From contig NZ_JADCDA010000001.1 of assembly GCF_020252405.1 (NCBI RefSeq), forward strand, positions 1 to 64,000: 64,000 nucleotides of DNA, written 5' to 3'. Of this stretch, positions 27,867 to 36,536 are shown piece after piece. Position 1 is the stretch's first letter. Each line of letters starts with the position of its first letter. Below the pieces are notes generated by a model. It saw nothing but the letters and a program-made list of their open reading frames with translations, was not told where the DNA came from and did no database searches. This DNA comes from Aestuariivirga sp. Lineage in GTDB: Bacteria > Pseudomonadota > Alphaproteobacteria > Rhizobiales > Aestuariivirgaceae. A program made the position numbers and the translations under genes.

Positions 27867-30728
27867 ATGTCGATCGTTACGTCGCTTACCACCAGGCAGA
27901 TTGCGACCCTGAGCACCACCGCCATCCGGGCGCTGTCGACGACCGACGTGCAGGCGCTCTCCACCACGCAGGTGGGCGCGCTGACGGCCTCGCAGATCAA
28001 TGCGATGGAGACGACCGACCTCACGACGCTCAGCACCGCGCAGGTGCAGGCGATCTCCACCACCGCCATCAAATCGCTCATCGCGGCCACCATCACCAAT
28101 CTGGCGGATACGCAGGCGGCGGCCCTCACCACGGGGCAGATCGGCCTGCTGCAGGCCTATGCCGTGGAAGCGCTCGAATCGACCGACGTGCAGGCCTGGT
28201 CCACCACCCAGCTCGGCGCTCTCACCTCCCGCCAGTTTGCCGGTCTCACCACCACGGCGCTCGCCGAATTCACCGACACGCAGCTCGGCCAGCTCACCTC
28301 CACCCAGCTGCGCGGCCTGACCACGAGCCAGATCAACCTTCTCGCCACCGCCCAGCTCAACGCCCTCAACATCGCCGATCTGTCGGCCACCCAGGTGCGC
28401 GGCATGACCTCGACGGCGGTCGCGGCGCTCTCCACCACGCAGGCGCAATCGCTCACCACCTCGCAGATTGCCGTGCTTTCCGCCGCCGGCGTCGAGGCCC
28501 TCGATTCGACGGAGATCCAGGGCTGGTCGACCACCCAGCTCGGCGCGCTCACCTCCCAGCAGCTGGGCGGGCTTTCCACCACCGCCATCGCCGACTTCTC
28601 GGACACCCAGATCGGCCTGCTGAATTCCACCCAGCTGCGCGGCCTCACCACGCAGCAGCTCAACAATCTCGGAACCACGCAGCTTAACGCCATCGACGTC
28701 ACCAGCCTGACGGCGACGCAGATCCGCGGCATGAACGCCACGGCCATCGATGCGCTTTCCACCACCCAGGCCCAGTCGCTCACCACCACGCAGATCGGCG
28801 CCATCTCGGTGACCGGCCTCGACGCGCTCACCTCCACCGAAATCCAGGGCTGGTCGACGACGCAGCTCAACGCCGTCTCCTCGCAGCAGCTGGCGGGCCT
28901 CACCACCACCGCGCTCGCCGATTTCTCCGACACGCAGCTGGGCCAGCTGACCGGCACGCAGGTCAAGGGCCTGACCTCCACCCAGCTCAACAACCTGGGC
29001 GCCACCCAGCTCAATGCGCTGAACGTCGCCGATCTCTCGGTGTCGCAGATCCGCAACATGAACGCGACCGCCATCGGCTCGCTGTCCAGCACGCAGGCCC
29101 AGGCGCTCGGCACGCAGCAGATCGCCGCGCTGAGCGCCGGCGGCCTCGGCGCGCTCGCCTCGACCGATATCCAGGCCTGGTCCACGACGCAGCTCGGCGC
29201 CATCACCTCGCAGCAGCTCGCGGGCCTCGGCACAACCGACATCGCGGACTTCTCGGACACGCAGATCGGCCAGCTTTCCTCCACCCAGGTCCGCGGCCTG
29301 ACGTCCACGCAGCTCAATAACCTCGGCGCCGCCCAGCTCAATGCGCTGAACGTCACCAGCCTCTCGGCGGCGCAGGTGACGGGCCTCTCCACCACCGCCA
29401 TCGGCAATCTCACCTCGACCCAGGCGCAGGGCTTCACCGTGACGCAAGTCGCGGCGCTGACCGCCACGGGACTGGGCAGCATCGCGAGCACCGACCTGCA
29501 GGCCTGGAGCACCACGCAGCTCGGCGCCATCACCACCCGCCAGGTGTCGCAGCTCACGACGACGGCGATCGCCAGCTTCTCCGATACGCAGCTGGGTCAG
29601 CTCACCTCGACGCAGGTGCGCGGACTTACCTCTTCCCAGATCAACACGCTCGGCACCACCCAGCTCAACGCCCTGAACGTGGCCGATCTCTCGACGGCGC
29701 AGGTGCGCGGCATGTCCTCCACCGCCCTCGATGCCTTGTCCACCACCCAGGCCCAGTCGCTGACCACCGCGCAGATCGCGGTACTCAACGCCACCGGCCT
29801 CTCCGCCCTGAGCTCGACGGAGCTTCAGGGCTGGTCGACGACGCAGCTCGGCGCCCTCACCTCGCAGCAGTTCGTCGGCATCGCGGCAACCGAGCTCCAG
29901 GATTTCTCCACCACCCAGCTCGGCAGCCTCACCTCCTCCCAGCTCCGCGGCCTCAACGCCACGCAGCTGAGCGGCCTCGACACGGCCTATCTGCGGGCCC
30001 TCGACGTCACCACGCTCTCGACCCAGCAGGTGGCGGGGCTCACCACCACGGCGGTGGGCAACCTCTCCAGCACCCAGGTGCAGGCGATGCTCACCGGCCA
30101 GATCGGGGCGCTCACGGCGGGCGGTCTCTCGGCCCTGGTCTCCACCGATATCCAGGCGTGGAACACCACGCAGCTCGGCGCGGTGACGGCGACCCAACTC
30201 GGCGGGCTGACCACCACGGAAATCTCCGACTTCTCCGACACCCAGATCGGGCTTCTCTCCACCACCCAGCTGCGCGGCTTCACCACGGGCCAGCTGAACA
30301 ACATGAGCTCCACGCAGATCGGCGTGCTCACGGCGTCCTCGCTCTCGACGGCGCAGATCGCGGGCCTGACCTCGACCGCGCTCGACAACTTCACGACGAC
30401 GCAGATCGGCACGCTCGATGCCGGCCAGTTCCGCGCCATCGCGCCCACGGCGCTCGACGGCCTCGACATCGCGGTGTTCCAGGGCCTCACCTCCACCCAG
30501 GCCGGTGCGCTCACCTCCGCGCAGGTCGCGGCGCTCAGCACCACCAACTTCGCGGCGCTCAACGAAACGACGGGCCTGCCGTCGCTCGCCACCACGGCCA
30601 TCGCCGGCATCACGACCGGCCAGATCGCCGCCTTGTCCACCACCCAGGCCAATGCCTTCACCTCAACCCAGATCGGGCTGATGAGCTCCGACCAGCTCAC
30701 CGCCCTGATCATCGCCTCCAACAGCTAA
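27867..30728 (+). CDS. Giant octapeptide-repeat protein, Ser/Thr-rich, function unknown
   Basis: A 953-residue protein built almost wholly of octapeptides of the form L-[ST]-T-T-Q-[ILV]-x-[AG]; I count about 113. Layout: a 6-residue start, 13 octads, then seven superunits of 109 residues, each 13 octads plus one 5-residue insert of the LN[IV]AD type, then about 80 residues ending LIIASNS. Each superunit opens at a Trp (codons at 28197, 28524, 28851, 29178, 29505, 29832, 30159). In the first unit 32 of 109 residues are Ser or Thr. There is no Cys or His and only two Lys. No signal peptide or membrane segment is visible. ATG 27867 has GGGGA upstream. A glycosyltransferase gene follows 18 bp later. 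The fold (a solenoid is likely) and role are unknown; a glycosylated surface or secreted structural protein is inferred. Confidence 0.88.
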   Translation: MSIVTSLTTRQIATLSTTAIRALSTTDVQALSTTQVGALTASQINAMETTDLTTLSTAQVQAISTTAIKSLIAATITNLADTQAAALTTGQIGLLQAYAVEALESTDVQAWSTTQLGALTSRQFAGLTTTALAEFTDTQLGQLTSTQLRGLTTSQINLLATAQLNALNIADLSATQVRGMTSTAVAALSTTQAQSLTTSQIAVLSAAGVEALDSTEIQGWSTTQLGALTSQQLGGLSTTAIADFSDTQIGLLNSTQLRGLTTQQLNNLGTTQLNAIDVTSLTATQIRGMNATAIDALSTTQAQSLTTTQIGAISVTGLDALTSTEIQGWSTTQLNAVSSQQLAGLTTTALADFSDTQLGQLTGTQVKGLTSTQLNNLGATQLNALNVADLSVSQIRNMNATAIGSLSSTQAQALGTQQIAALSAGGLGALASTDIQAWSTTQLGAITSQQLAGLGTTDIADFSDTQIGQLSSTQVRGLTSTQLNNLGAAQLNALNVTSLSAAQVTGLSTTAIGNLTSTQAQGFTVTQVAALTATGLGSIASTDLQAWSTTQLGAITTRQVSQLTTTAIASFSDTQLGQLTSTQVRGLTSSQINTLGTTQLNALNVADLSTAQVRGMSSTALDALSTTQAQSLTTAQIAVLNATGLSALSSTELQGWSTTQLGALTSQQFVGIAATELQDFSTTQLGSLTSSQLRGLNATQLSGLDTAYLRALDVTTLSTQQVAGLTTTAVGNLSSTQVQAMLTGQIGALTAGGLSALVSTDIQAWNTTQLGAVTATQLGGLTTTEISDFSDTQIGLLSTTQLRGFTTGQLNNMSSTQIGVLTASSLSTAQIAGLTSTALDNFTTTQIGTLDAGQFRAIAPTALDGLDIAVFQGLTSTQAGALTSAQVAALSTTNFAALNETTGLPSLATTAIAGITTGQIAALSTTQANAFTSTQIGLMSSDQLTALIIASNS
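28197..30485 (+). repeat. Seven tandem 327-bp coding repeats
   Basis: The superunit of the octapeptide protein repeats with a period of exactly 327 bp, with no insertion or deletion across seven units. Within it runs a 24-bp (8-codon) period interrupted once by a 15-bp insert. Units have diverged in sequence, so the spacing is conserved better than the bases. Confidence 0.9.
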
Positions 30729-30746
30729 CCGGGAGACCTGAGAGCC

Positions 30747-32732
30747 TTGTCATCCGCCATCGCCGCGCTGTTTCGTGACGCCGACATCCTCGAAGCCACG
30801 GAGGGCGCGGCGGCGGCCGCGGAACTCTACAGGCGGTGGGTGGCGCTCAACCCGGATGACCCGCATATCGCGCCCGCGCTGTTCAACATGGCCGTCGTGG
30901 CCCAGCGCAGCGGCGACCCCTATGACGCCATCAACGCGCTGCGCGCCGCGCTGAGGATCGACCCGGACTTCCACCCGCCCTACATCAATCTGGGCCGCGC
31001 GCTGGAGGATCTGGGTCAGACGGGCGATGCCGTCACGCAGTGGCTGGCCTTCGTCAACCGTCTGCCCGCCGTCAACGGCCCCACGCTCCGCCACAAGCTG
31101 ATCGCGCTGCACCAGCTGGGCCGCGTTCTCGAAGCCAACCATGCCGATGCTCCGGCGGAGGATGCGCTCCGCCAGGCCATCGATCTGTCGCCCGAAAATC
31201 CGCAGGCGGTGCAGCACTGGATCGCGCTCCGCCAGAGGCAATGCAAGTGGCCGGTGGTGCAGGGCTGGGACGGTGTCGATGCGAAGCGCCTCTTCGCCAA
31301 TATCTCGCCGCTGTCGGCGGCGGTGATGTTCGACGACCCGCTGTTCCAGCTCGCCCGCAATGCCGGCTATGCCCGCCAGTCCATCGCCCGGCCGCCGCAT
31401 GTCCACGATCACGCGGGCCGCCCCGCCGAGCGGCCGGCCCGGCTCAAGATCGGCTATGTGTCCTCCGACCTCCGCGAGCATGCGGTGGGCTTCGGCCTCG
31501 CCGAGGCGATGGAACTGCACAGCCGCGGCCGCTTCGACATCCATGCCTATTACTGCGGCATCCCGCGCGAGGATGCCACACGCGCCCGCATCCGCGCCGC
31601 GGTGGAGCACTGGACGGACATCACGGGTGTTTCGGACGATGCGGCGGCGGCGCGGATTGCGGCCGATGGCATCGACATTCTTGTCGACGTCAACGGCTAC
31701 ACGCGCGATGCCCGCACCGCGGTCTTCGCGCGGCGTCCCGCGCCCATCGCCGCCAACTGGTTCGGCTTTCCGGGCAGCATGGGCACGCCCTATCATCACT
31801 ATGTCATCGCCGACGCCAATGTCGTCCCCGAGGGCAGCGAGATTTACTTTGCCGAGCGGGTGCTGCGTCTTCCCTGCTACCAGCCCAACGACCGCAAGCG
31901 CCCCATCGCGGCGGAACCGCCGCAGCGCGGTGCTGAAGGCCTGCCGGAGCAGGGCTTCGTCTTCTGCTGCCTCAACGGCACGCAGAAGATCACGCCGCAG
32001 ATCTTCGGCGCCTGGATGAAAATCCTCGCCGCGGTGGAGGGCAGTGTGCTGTGGCTGCTCGATTCCGCCGCCGACGCCAATGCGCGGCTGCGCGCCATGG
32101 CGGCGGCAACCGGCATCGCGCCGGAGCGGCTGTGCTTCGCGCCAAAGCGCCCCAATCCGCGGCATCTGGCGCGCTATGCGCTGGCCGATCTTTTCCTCGA
32201 CACCTTCCCCTATGGCGCCCACACCACCGCGTCCGACTCAATGTGGATGGGAACGCCCGTGCTGACGCTGGAGGGCCGGGGCTTCGCGGCCCGCGTCTGC
32301 GCCGGGCTGGTGAAATCCGCCGGCATGCCGGACCTCGTCTGCACCAGCCTCGAGGACTACGTCTCGCGCGCCATCGCCATCGCCCAGGCGCCGGGGGCTG
32401 CGGCGGACCTGCGCCGCCGGCTGCGCGCCAACCGCGAACACGCCGCGCTGTTCGACACGCCGCAACTGGTGAAGAGCCTCGAAGCCCTCTACGACCGCAT
32501 GTGGGAGGAGTTCCGCATGGGCGACCTGCCGACGCCGAACCTCGTCAATCTTCCGGTCTATGAGGAGATCGGCCTCGGCCTCATCGAGTCCCGCCAGGGC
32601 GACAGCGTGCCGCCGGAACTCTATGCCGCCGAACTTGCCCGCTGGATGGTGCATGAGCCGCTCATTGCCGACGGGCGGCTCCTGAAACCCGCCGCGGTCG
32701 GGGCGCCCTCGCTGAGGCGCGCAGCGGCATAA
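30747..32732 (+). CDS. TPR-containing GT41 glycosyltransferase (OGT/SPINDLY type)
   Basis: Predicted cytoplasmic protein O-glycosyltransferase of 661 residues. Residues about 20-170 form TPR helices (LYRRWVALNPDDPHIAPALF, ALRAALRIDPDFHPPYINLG). From 232 onward it matches the OGT catalytic region: RLKIGYVSSDLREHAVGF (H245 in the place of the OGT histidine motif), VDVNGYTRDARTAVFARRPAP, FVFCCLNGTQKITP (K414, matching the catalytic lysine K842 of human OGT), and FPYGAHTTASDSMWMGTP (H492-T494, the UDP-phosphate loop). The start is TTG with GGGAG 11 nt upstream. It follows the octapeptide protein by 18 bp, so they form one unit. The donor sugar cannot be read from sequence; the neighbour is the obvious candidate acceptor. 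Confidence 0.9.
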   Translation: MSSAIAALFRDADILEATEGAAAAAELYRRWVALNPDDPHIAPALFNMAVVAQRSGDPYDAINALRAALRIDPDFHPPYINLGRALEDLGQTGDAVTQWLAFVNRLPAVNGPTLRHKLIALHQLGRVLEANHADAPAEDALRQAIDLSPENPQAVQHWIALRQRQCKWPVVQGWDGVDAKRLFANISPLSAAVMFDDPLFQLARNAGYARQSIARPPHVHDHAGRPAERPARLKIGYVSSDLREHAVGFGLAEAMELHSRGRFDIHAYYCGIPREDATRARIRAAVEHWTDITGVSDDAAAARIAADGIDILVDVNGYTRDARTAVFARRPAPIAANWFGFPGSMGTPYHHYVIADANVVPEGSEIYFAERVLRLPCYQPNDRKRPIAAEPPQRGAEGLPEQGFVFCCLNGTQKITPQIFGAWMKILAAVEGSVLWLLDSAADANARLRAMAAATGIAPERLCFAPKRPNPRHLARYALADLFLDTFPYGAHTTASDSMWMGTPVLTLEGRGFAARVCAGLVKSAGMPDLVCTSLEDYVSRAIAIAQAPGAAADLRRRLRANREHAALFDTPQLVKSLEALYDRMWEEFRMGDLPTPNLVNLPVYEEIGLGLIESRQGDSVPPELYAAELARWMVHEPLIADGRLLKPAAVGAPSLRRAAA

Positions 32733-32776
32733 CGGCCCCGCCGCGCTTCGGCCTGAAGAAGCGGCCATGTTGCGCC

Positions 32777-32826
32777 AGAGCAGGTTTCGGTTCAGTGGAA
32801 TCGAAACCTGCTCTGTTTATTTATTT
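32777..32826 (+). terminator. Rho-independent terminator after the glycosyltransferase
   Basis: A 17-bp stem (AGAGCAGGTTTCGGTTC with GAATCGAAACCTGCTCT, loop AGTG) is followed by a T-rich tract GTTTATTTATTT. It lies 44 bp after the stop and closes the two-gene unit. The stem resembles an intergenic repeat seen in related genomes, so it may be both. Confidence 0.75.
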
Positions 32827-32830
32827 GGTC

Positions 32831-32873
32831 GCATTTTCGACGGTCAACAGGTGTCCACTTGACCTGAAAATGC
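32831..32873. repeat. Interspersed palindromic repeat R2
   Basis: Outer arms GCATTTTC (32831-32838) and GAAAATGC (32866-32873) enclose TCAA/TTGA and GTG/CAC pairs. A second copy in opposite orientation is at 36494-36536, sharing the core GGTGTCCACTTGACC. Confidence 0.7.
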
Positions 32874-32897
32874 TTTAATGTCCGCCAAGGTCGATTT

Positions 32898-34067
32898 ATG
32901 GGGGAGAAGATGGGGATTGAACTGCCGGCGGCCACGCTGGAAAACTGGCGTGAGCACCCCCACAGCATCTGGGGCTTCACCCATGTCGACAGCCTGATCC
33001 CCACCGCTCCCATTCCCACCGCGCCGCCGCCCGGCACGCTGCGGCCGGGAAAACCCCTCGACCTTGCGCGCCTTGCCATCGTCTGGGGCGGCGGCCGCCG
33101 CAGCGCCGAGGCGGCGCTGGAGGAAACCCACACCGATGGGTTCATGGTGCTGAAGGACGGCGAGGTGGCCGCCGAGCGCCTGATCAACCAGACGGCAACG
33201 GACCGCCACATCGTCTTCTCGGTCAGCAAGTCGATCACCGCCGCGCTTGCGGGCATCCTCGTCACGGAAGGCAAGCTCGATCCGGACGCTCCCGTGTCGC
33301 GCTACGTGCCGGAGGTCGAAGGCTCGGCCTATGCCGATGCGACCCTGCGCCATGTGCTCGATATGTCGGTCAGCATCCGCTTTGTCGAGGACTATCTCGA
33401 TCCTTTGGGCGATGTGGCGCGCTACCGCGCCGCCATGGGCTGGAATCCGCCGGGCGCCATCGCCAGCGCCGATGGCATCAATGCCTTCATCACCAGCCTG
33501 CCCAAGGCCGATCATCCGCATGGCCGAAGCTTCCGCTATGTCTCGCCCAACACCGACCTCCTCGGCTGGATCATCGAGCGCGCCGCGGGCGAAAACTACG
33601 CCAGCCTGCTGTCACGCCTTATCTGGCAGCCCATGCACATGGCGCGGGACGCCTTCATCACCATTGACCGGCACGGCGCGCCGCGCGCCGCCGGGGGTCT
33701 CTGCATCAGTCTCGGCGACATGGCGCGTTTCGGCGAGATGATGCGCCTCAAGGGCCGCTTCAACGGCCAGCGCATCGTGCCGGAGGAATGGATCAACGAC
33801 ATCCTCCACAACGGCGACCATGCCCAGTGGTCGCGCGGCGAGATGGTGAACCTCTTCCCCGATGGCCGCTACCGCTCCAAGTGGTATGTGCCGGAGCCGT
33901 CGTCTCGCGTGCTCTGCGCCATCGGCATCCACGGCCAGTGGATCTACATCGACTATGATGCCGGCATGGTGGCGGTGAAGCAGTCCTCCCAGCCCATCCC
34001 CGCCGACGGGGCGCTGGACAATCTCACTTATGCGATGTTCCAGGCCATTGCTGACGAGCTGAGATGA
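32898..34067 (+). CDS. Serine hydrolase, beta-lactamase fold, NylB-like
   Basis: A 389-residue member of the class C beta-lactamase/esterase/6-aminohexanoate-dimer hydrolase fold. The catalytic SxxK is SVSK (S108, K111), close to the positions of NylB. The Tyr motif region reads [20 protein letters not shown], as in NylB-type enzymes. The third motif region is [11 protein letters not shown]. No signal peptide is seen, so it is probably cytoplasmic. Substrate is unknown; an amide or ester is likely. It overlaps the next gene by four bases (ATGA), which links it to the formamidase-like protein. Confidence 0.85.
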   Translation: MGEKMGIELPAATLENWREHPHSIWGFTHVDSLIPTAPIPTAPPPGTLRPGKPLDLARLAIVWGGGRRSAEAALEETHTDGFMVLKDGEVAAERLINQTATDRHIVFSVSKSITAALAGILVTEGKLDPDAPVSRYVPEVEGSAYADATLRHVLDMSVSIRFVEDYLDPLGDVARYRAAMGWNPPGAIASADGINAFITSLPKADHPHGRSFRYVSPNTDLLGWIIERAAGENYASLLSRLIWQPMHMARDAFITIDRHGAPRAAGGLCISLGDMARFGEMMRLKGRFNGQRIVPEEWINDILHNGDHAQWSRGEMVNLFPDGRYRSKWYVPEPSSRVLCAIGIHGQWIYIDYDAGMVAVKQSSQPIPADGALDNLTYAMFQAIADELR

Positions 34068-35671
34068 GCCCGGAGCGCGACGGGGCCTGGCGGCGCGAGG
34101 CGGTGCTCGGCAACTATGCCGAGCGGCCCTTTCGCACACCGCCCGCCCGGCCCAGCATCTGGAGCTATTGCGATCGGCTCTCCTATGCGCCGGGCGAGGT
34201 GGTGAAGGTCAGCGTCTGCACCAATGCGCCGCGCTACGACGTCGAGGTCATCCGCGATGGGCTGACACCGGTCACGGTCTTCGCGCGCGGCGGCCTCAAG
34301 GGCGAATGGCGCGGCACGCCGGATGATTGCTCCGTCACCGGCTGCGGCTGGCCCGTCTCCCTGGGGATTCCCGTGCCGCCGGACTGGCCGTCGGGCGGCT
34401 ACATCCTGCGCAGCCGCGGCGGCGGCGACATGCACGAGCATCTCTTCATCGTCCGCCCGCGTCCTGGCGCCGACAAGCGCGGCCGCCTGCTGCTCATCGC
34501 CGCCACCGCCACATGGACCGCCTATAATGACTGGGGCGGCTCCAATCATTATCAGGGCTGTTGCGGCCCCAATGGCGACCGCTTCTCGCCCGTGCTCAGC
34601 ACGCTGCGCCCGCTGGCCAGGGGCTTTGTCTCCTTGCCGCCCGATGCGCCGCGCGCCGTGCTGCTGGAGGATCCGCCGATCAACTCGGAGCCGCGCTACC
34701 CGCATATGGAATGGGCCTATGCCAATGGCTATTCCAAGAAATACATGTCCTCCGGCTGGGCCAGCTTCGAGCGCCACTTCGTCACCTGGGCCGGGGCCGA
34801 GGGCTATGCGCTTGACATCATCAGCCAGACCGACCTGCACTACCGCCCGGACCTGATCGAGGGCTATGCCTGCATCGCCCTCGTCGGCCATGACGAATAC
34901 TGGTCCTGGGAGATGCGCGATGCCATCGATGCTTACGTTGAGGGGGGCGGCCGCATCGCCCGCTTCGCCGGCAATTTCATGTGGCAGATCCGGCTCTCGG
35001 ACGAAGGCCGCACCCAGACCTGCTACAAATACATTGCGCGGGACGAAGACCCATTCATGCGGGAGGGCCCGCGTGAGCGCGTGACCGAATCCTGGGAAGC
35101 GCCCGGGATCGGCCGCCCCGGTTCCGCCAGCTTCGGCCTCAACGCCACGCACGGGCTTTATGCCAGCTGGTCGGGCTGCTCCCCGCGCGGCGCCAAGGGC
35201 TTTCCTGTCTACCGGCCGGAGCACTGGGCCTTCGCCAAAACCGGCCTCTATTATGGCGATATACTGGGCGGCGCGTCGCGCATTTTCGGATATGAGGTGG
35301 ATGGCCTTCCCTATGAGATCCGCGGCGGACTGCCATATGTGGCCGACCCGTCGCTCGCGCCGCAAGGCATCGAGATTCTCGCGCTGGGCATCGCCTCCAC
35401 CATCGAGGAGGGGTCAACCATCCTGCCGGGCCGGAGCTTCCTTGGCGCCGAGGACGGCGAATATGTCGCCTCGGTCCTCACCGGCCGCAAGGACAGGGCG
35501 GCGGTCGAGCAGACCAAGCGCGGCTGCGGCATGATCGTGAACTTCCCCAAGGGCCGGGGCGAGGTCTTCCACGCCGGCTCCAGCGACTGGATCATGGGCC
35601 TCACCCGCAAGGATGCGATCGTCGCGCAGGTCACCCGCAACGTGCTCGACCGCTATCTGGGACGCGCTTAA
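34064..35671 (+). CDS. N,N-dimethylformamidase large-subunit-like protein
   Basis: A 535-residue protein resembling the C-terminal part of the N,N-dimethylformamidase beta subunit (DMFA2_C family), an iron-dependent amidohydrolase. Recognisable parts are an N-terminal Ig-like strand region ([20 protein letters not shown]), [16 protein letters not shown], and the catalytic core [20 protein letters not shown] followed by NFMWQIRL. Characterised large subunits are longer and pair with a small subunit; none is encoded nearby. Translational coupling to the NylB-like hydrolase suggests a joint role in breaking down an amide. Assignment is by pattern, so moderate confidence. Confidence 0.7.
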   Translation: MSPERDGAWRREAVLGNYAERPFRTPPARPSIWSYCDRLSYAPGEVVKVSVCTNAPRYDVEVIRDGLTPVTVFARGGLKGEWRGTPDDCSVTGCGWPVSLGIPVPPDWPSGGYILRSRGGGDMHEHLFIVRPRPGADKRGRLLLIAATATWTAYNDWGGSNHYQGCCGPNGDRFSPVLSTLRPLARGFVSLPPDAPRAVLLEDPPINSEPRYPHMEWAYANGYSKKYMSSGWASFERHFVTWAGAEGYALDIISQTDLHYRPDLIEGYACIALVGHDEYWSWEMRDAIDAYVEGGGRIARFAGNFMWQIRLSDEGRTQTCYKYIARDEDPFMREGPRERVTESWEAPGIGRPGSASFGLNATHGLYASWSGCSPRGAKGFPVYRPEHWAFAKTGLYYGDILGGASRIFGYEVDGLPYEIRGGLPYVADPSLAPQGIEILALGIASTIEEGSTILPGRSFLGAEDGEYVASVLTGRKDRAAVEQTKRGCGMIVNFPKGRGEVFHAGSSDWIMGLTRKDAIVAQVTRNVLDRYLGRA

Positions 35672-35681
35672 GCAGCGCCAG

Positions 35682-35726
35682 AGCATGATCCGCAAAAGTG
35701 GAACCCACTTTTGCGGAACTTGCGCT
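35682..35726 (+). repeat. Interspersed repeat R1, module A
   Basis: GCATGATCCGCAAAAG arm, then ACTTTTGCGGA; the outer right arm is degenerate. It lies 11 bp after the formamidase-like gene and 40 bp from tRNA-Gly. Confidence 0.75.
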
Positions 35727-35765
35727 AAGCCGGCTGCCGGACAGCGCGTTCCAGGCTGCGGGGGA

Positions 35766-35840
35766 TGGAGCGGGCGATGGGAATCGAACCCACGACATGC
35801 AGCTTGGGAAGCTGCCGTTCTACCACTGAACTACGCCCGC
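35766..35840 (-). tRNA. tRNA-Gly (anticodon CCC)
   Basis: On the minus strand the acceptor GCGGGCG pairs with CGCCCGC, followed by T and an encoded CCA (plus-strand TGG at 35766-35768). The anticodon stem GCAGC/GCTGC encloses loop TTCCCAA, giving anticodon CCC for GGG glycine codons. The T-arm has GGGTTCGATTCCC. Length is 75 nt. Confidence 0.95.
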
Positions 35841-35960
35841 AACGGTTGAGAGATTAGTGGAGCGGCGAAGGGGCGGCAAGGGGGTGTGCGAGGCGCGTGG
35901 CGAAGGCTGCGGAATGGAAAGCCGGGGCGCCAAAACGCCTTGCCCGGTCTCGTATCCTAC

Positions 35961-36011
35961 AGCATGTTCCGATCAATGGAATGTATCGCAAAACCGGTTC
36001 CACTTTTGCGG
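35961..36011 (-). repeat. Interspersed repeat R1, module A (degenerate, inverted)
   Basis: AGCATGTTCC, then ATCGCAAAACCGGTTCC and ACTTTTGCGGATCAT. It lies just beyond the stop of the MAPEG gene and may act at its 3' end. Confidence 0.65.
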
Positions 36012-36019
36012 ATCATACT

Positions 36020-36406
36020 CTAGGCAAAGCGCAGGAATGCAATTGCGATCGATGACGTTATGATGACCGCAAAGGTCATTGTCATGCCCGACACGCGAAA
36101 GCGAAAATTCTCCCGCTGCCGTGAGATGCCCCAGGCATGGATGAGCCGCCCGGCAAGAAGCATCAGAAAGAGTCCGTGAAGAAGAAATTCGTTGCCGCCG
36201 GACTGCTCGAGGATCAGGAGCAAGAGAAGCGCAAGTGGAACATACTCCGAGAAGTTCGCGTGGACGCGCATCGCACGCTCGACGGCCTTGTTGCCCGCCG
36301 TGCCCAGCCCAACCTTCTCCTGTCTGCGGGTCCGGATCACGGTGACTGACAGGATCACATAGAAGATTGCAAAGATGGGTGCGTAAATGGAGATGACTGA
36401 GTTCAT
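36020..36406 (-). CDS. MAPEG family membrane protein
   Basis: A 128-residue integral membrane protein of the MAPEG superfamily, whose members include microsomal glutathione transferases. Four hydrophobic segments are visible (IYAPIFAIFYVILSVTVI; VPLALLLLLILEQ; FLLHGLFLMLLAGRLIHAWG; MTFAVIITSSIAIAFL). The family motif ERAMRVHANFSEYVPLALL is present. Ribosome site is weak. A perfect 20-bp palindrome lies 27 bp upstream of the start. Substrate is unknown. Confidence 0.88.
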   Translation of the reverse strand: MNSVISIYAPIFAIFYVILSVTVIRTRRQEKVGLGTAGNKAVERAMRVHANFSEYVPLALLLLLILEQSGGNEFLLHGLFLMLLAGRLIHAWGISRQRENFRFRVSGMTMTFAVIITSSIAIAFLRFA

Positions 36407-36432
36407 TTGATTTCAGCTTGACCGGGTTGCCA

Positions 36433-36452
36433 GCGCATTCACGTGAATGCGC
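36433..36452. promoter_or_regulatory. 20-bp perfect palindrome upstream of MAPEG gene
   Basis: GCGCATTC (36433-36440), ACGT, GAATGCGC (36445-36452). It ends about 27 bp before the MAPEG ATG on the other strand, the usual place for a repressor operator. No regulator gene is adjacent. The rest of 36407-36697 holds only the R2 repeat. Confidence 0.45.
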
Positions 36453-36493
36453 ATCCGATCGATGTCTGACCGAACTTTATGGCGGTCATTGGC

Positions 36494-36536
36494 GCATGTT
36501 CCGGTCAAGTGGACACCGGTTCATCGTCGAAAATGC
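36494..36536. repeat. Interspersed palindromic repeat R2 (inverted copy)
   Basis: Arms GCATGTTC (36494-36501) and GAAAATGC (36529-36536), with core GGTCAAGTGGACACCGG, the inverse of the copy at 32831-32873. Confidence 0.65.

Noticed and set aside
28197-30485. CRISPR array suggested by regular repeats
   Set aside because: The 24-bp and 327-bp periods are coding in one frame, without spacers or invariant repeat units.
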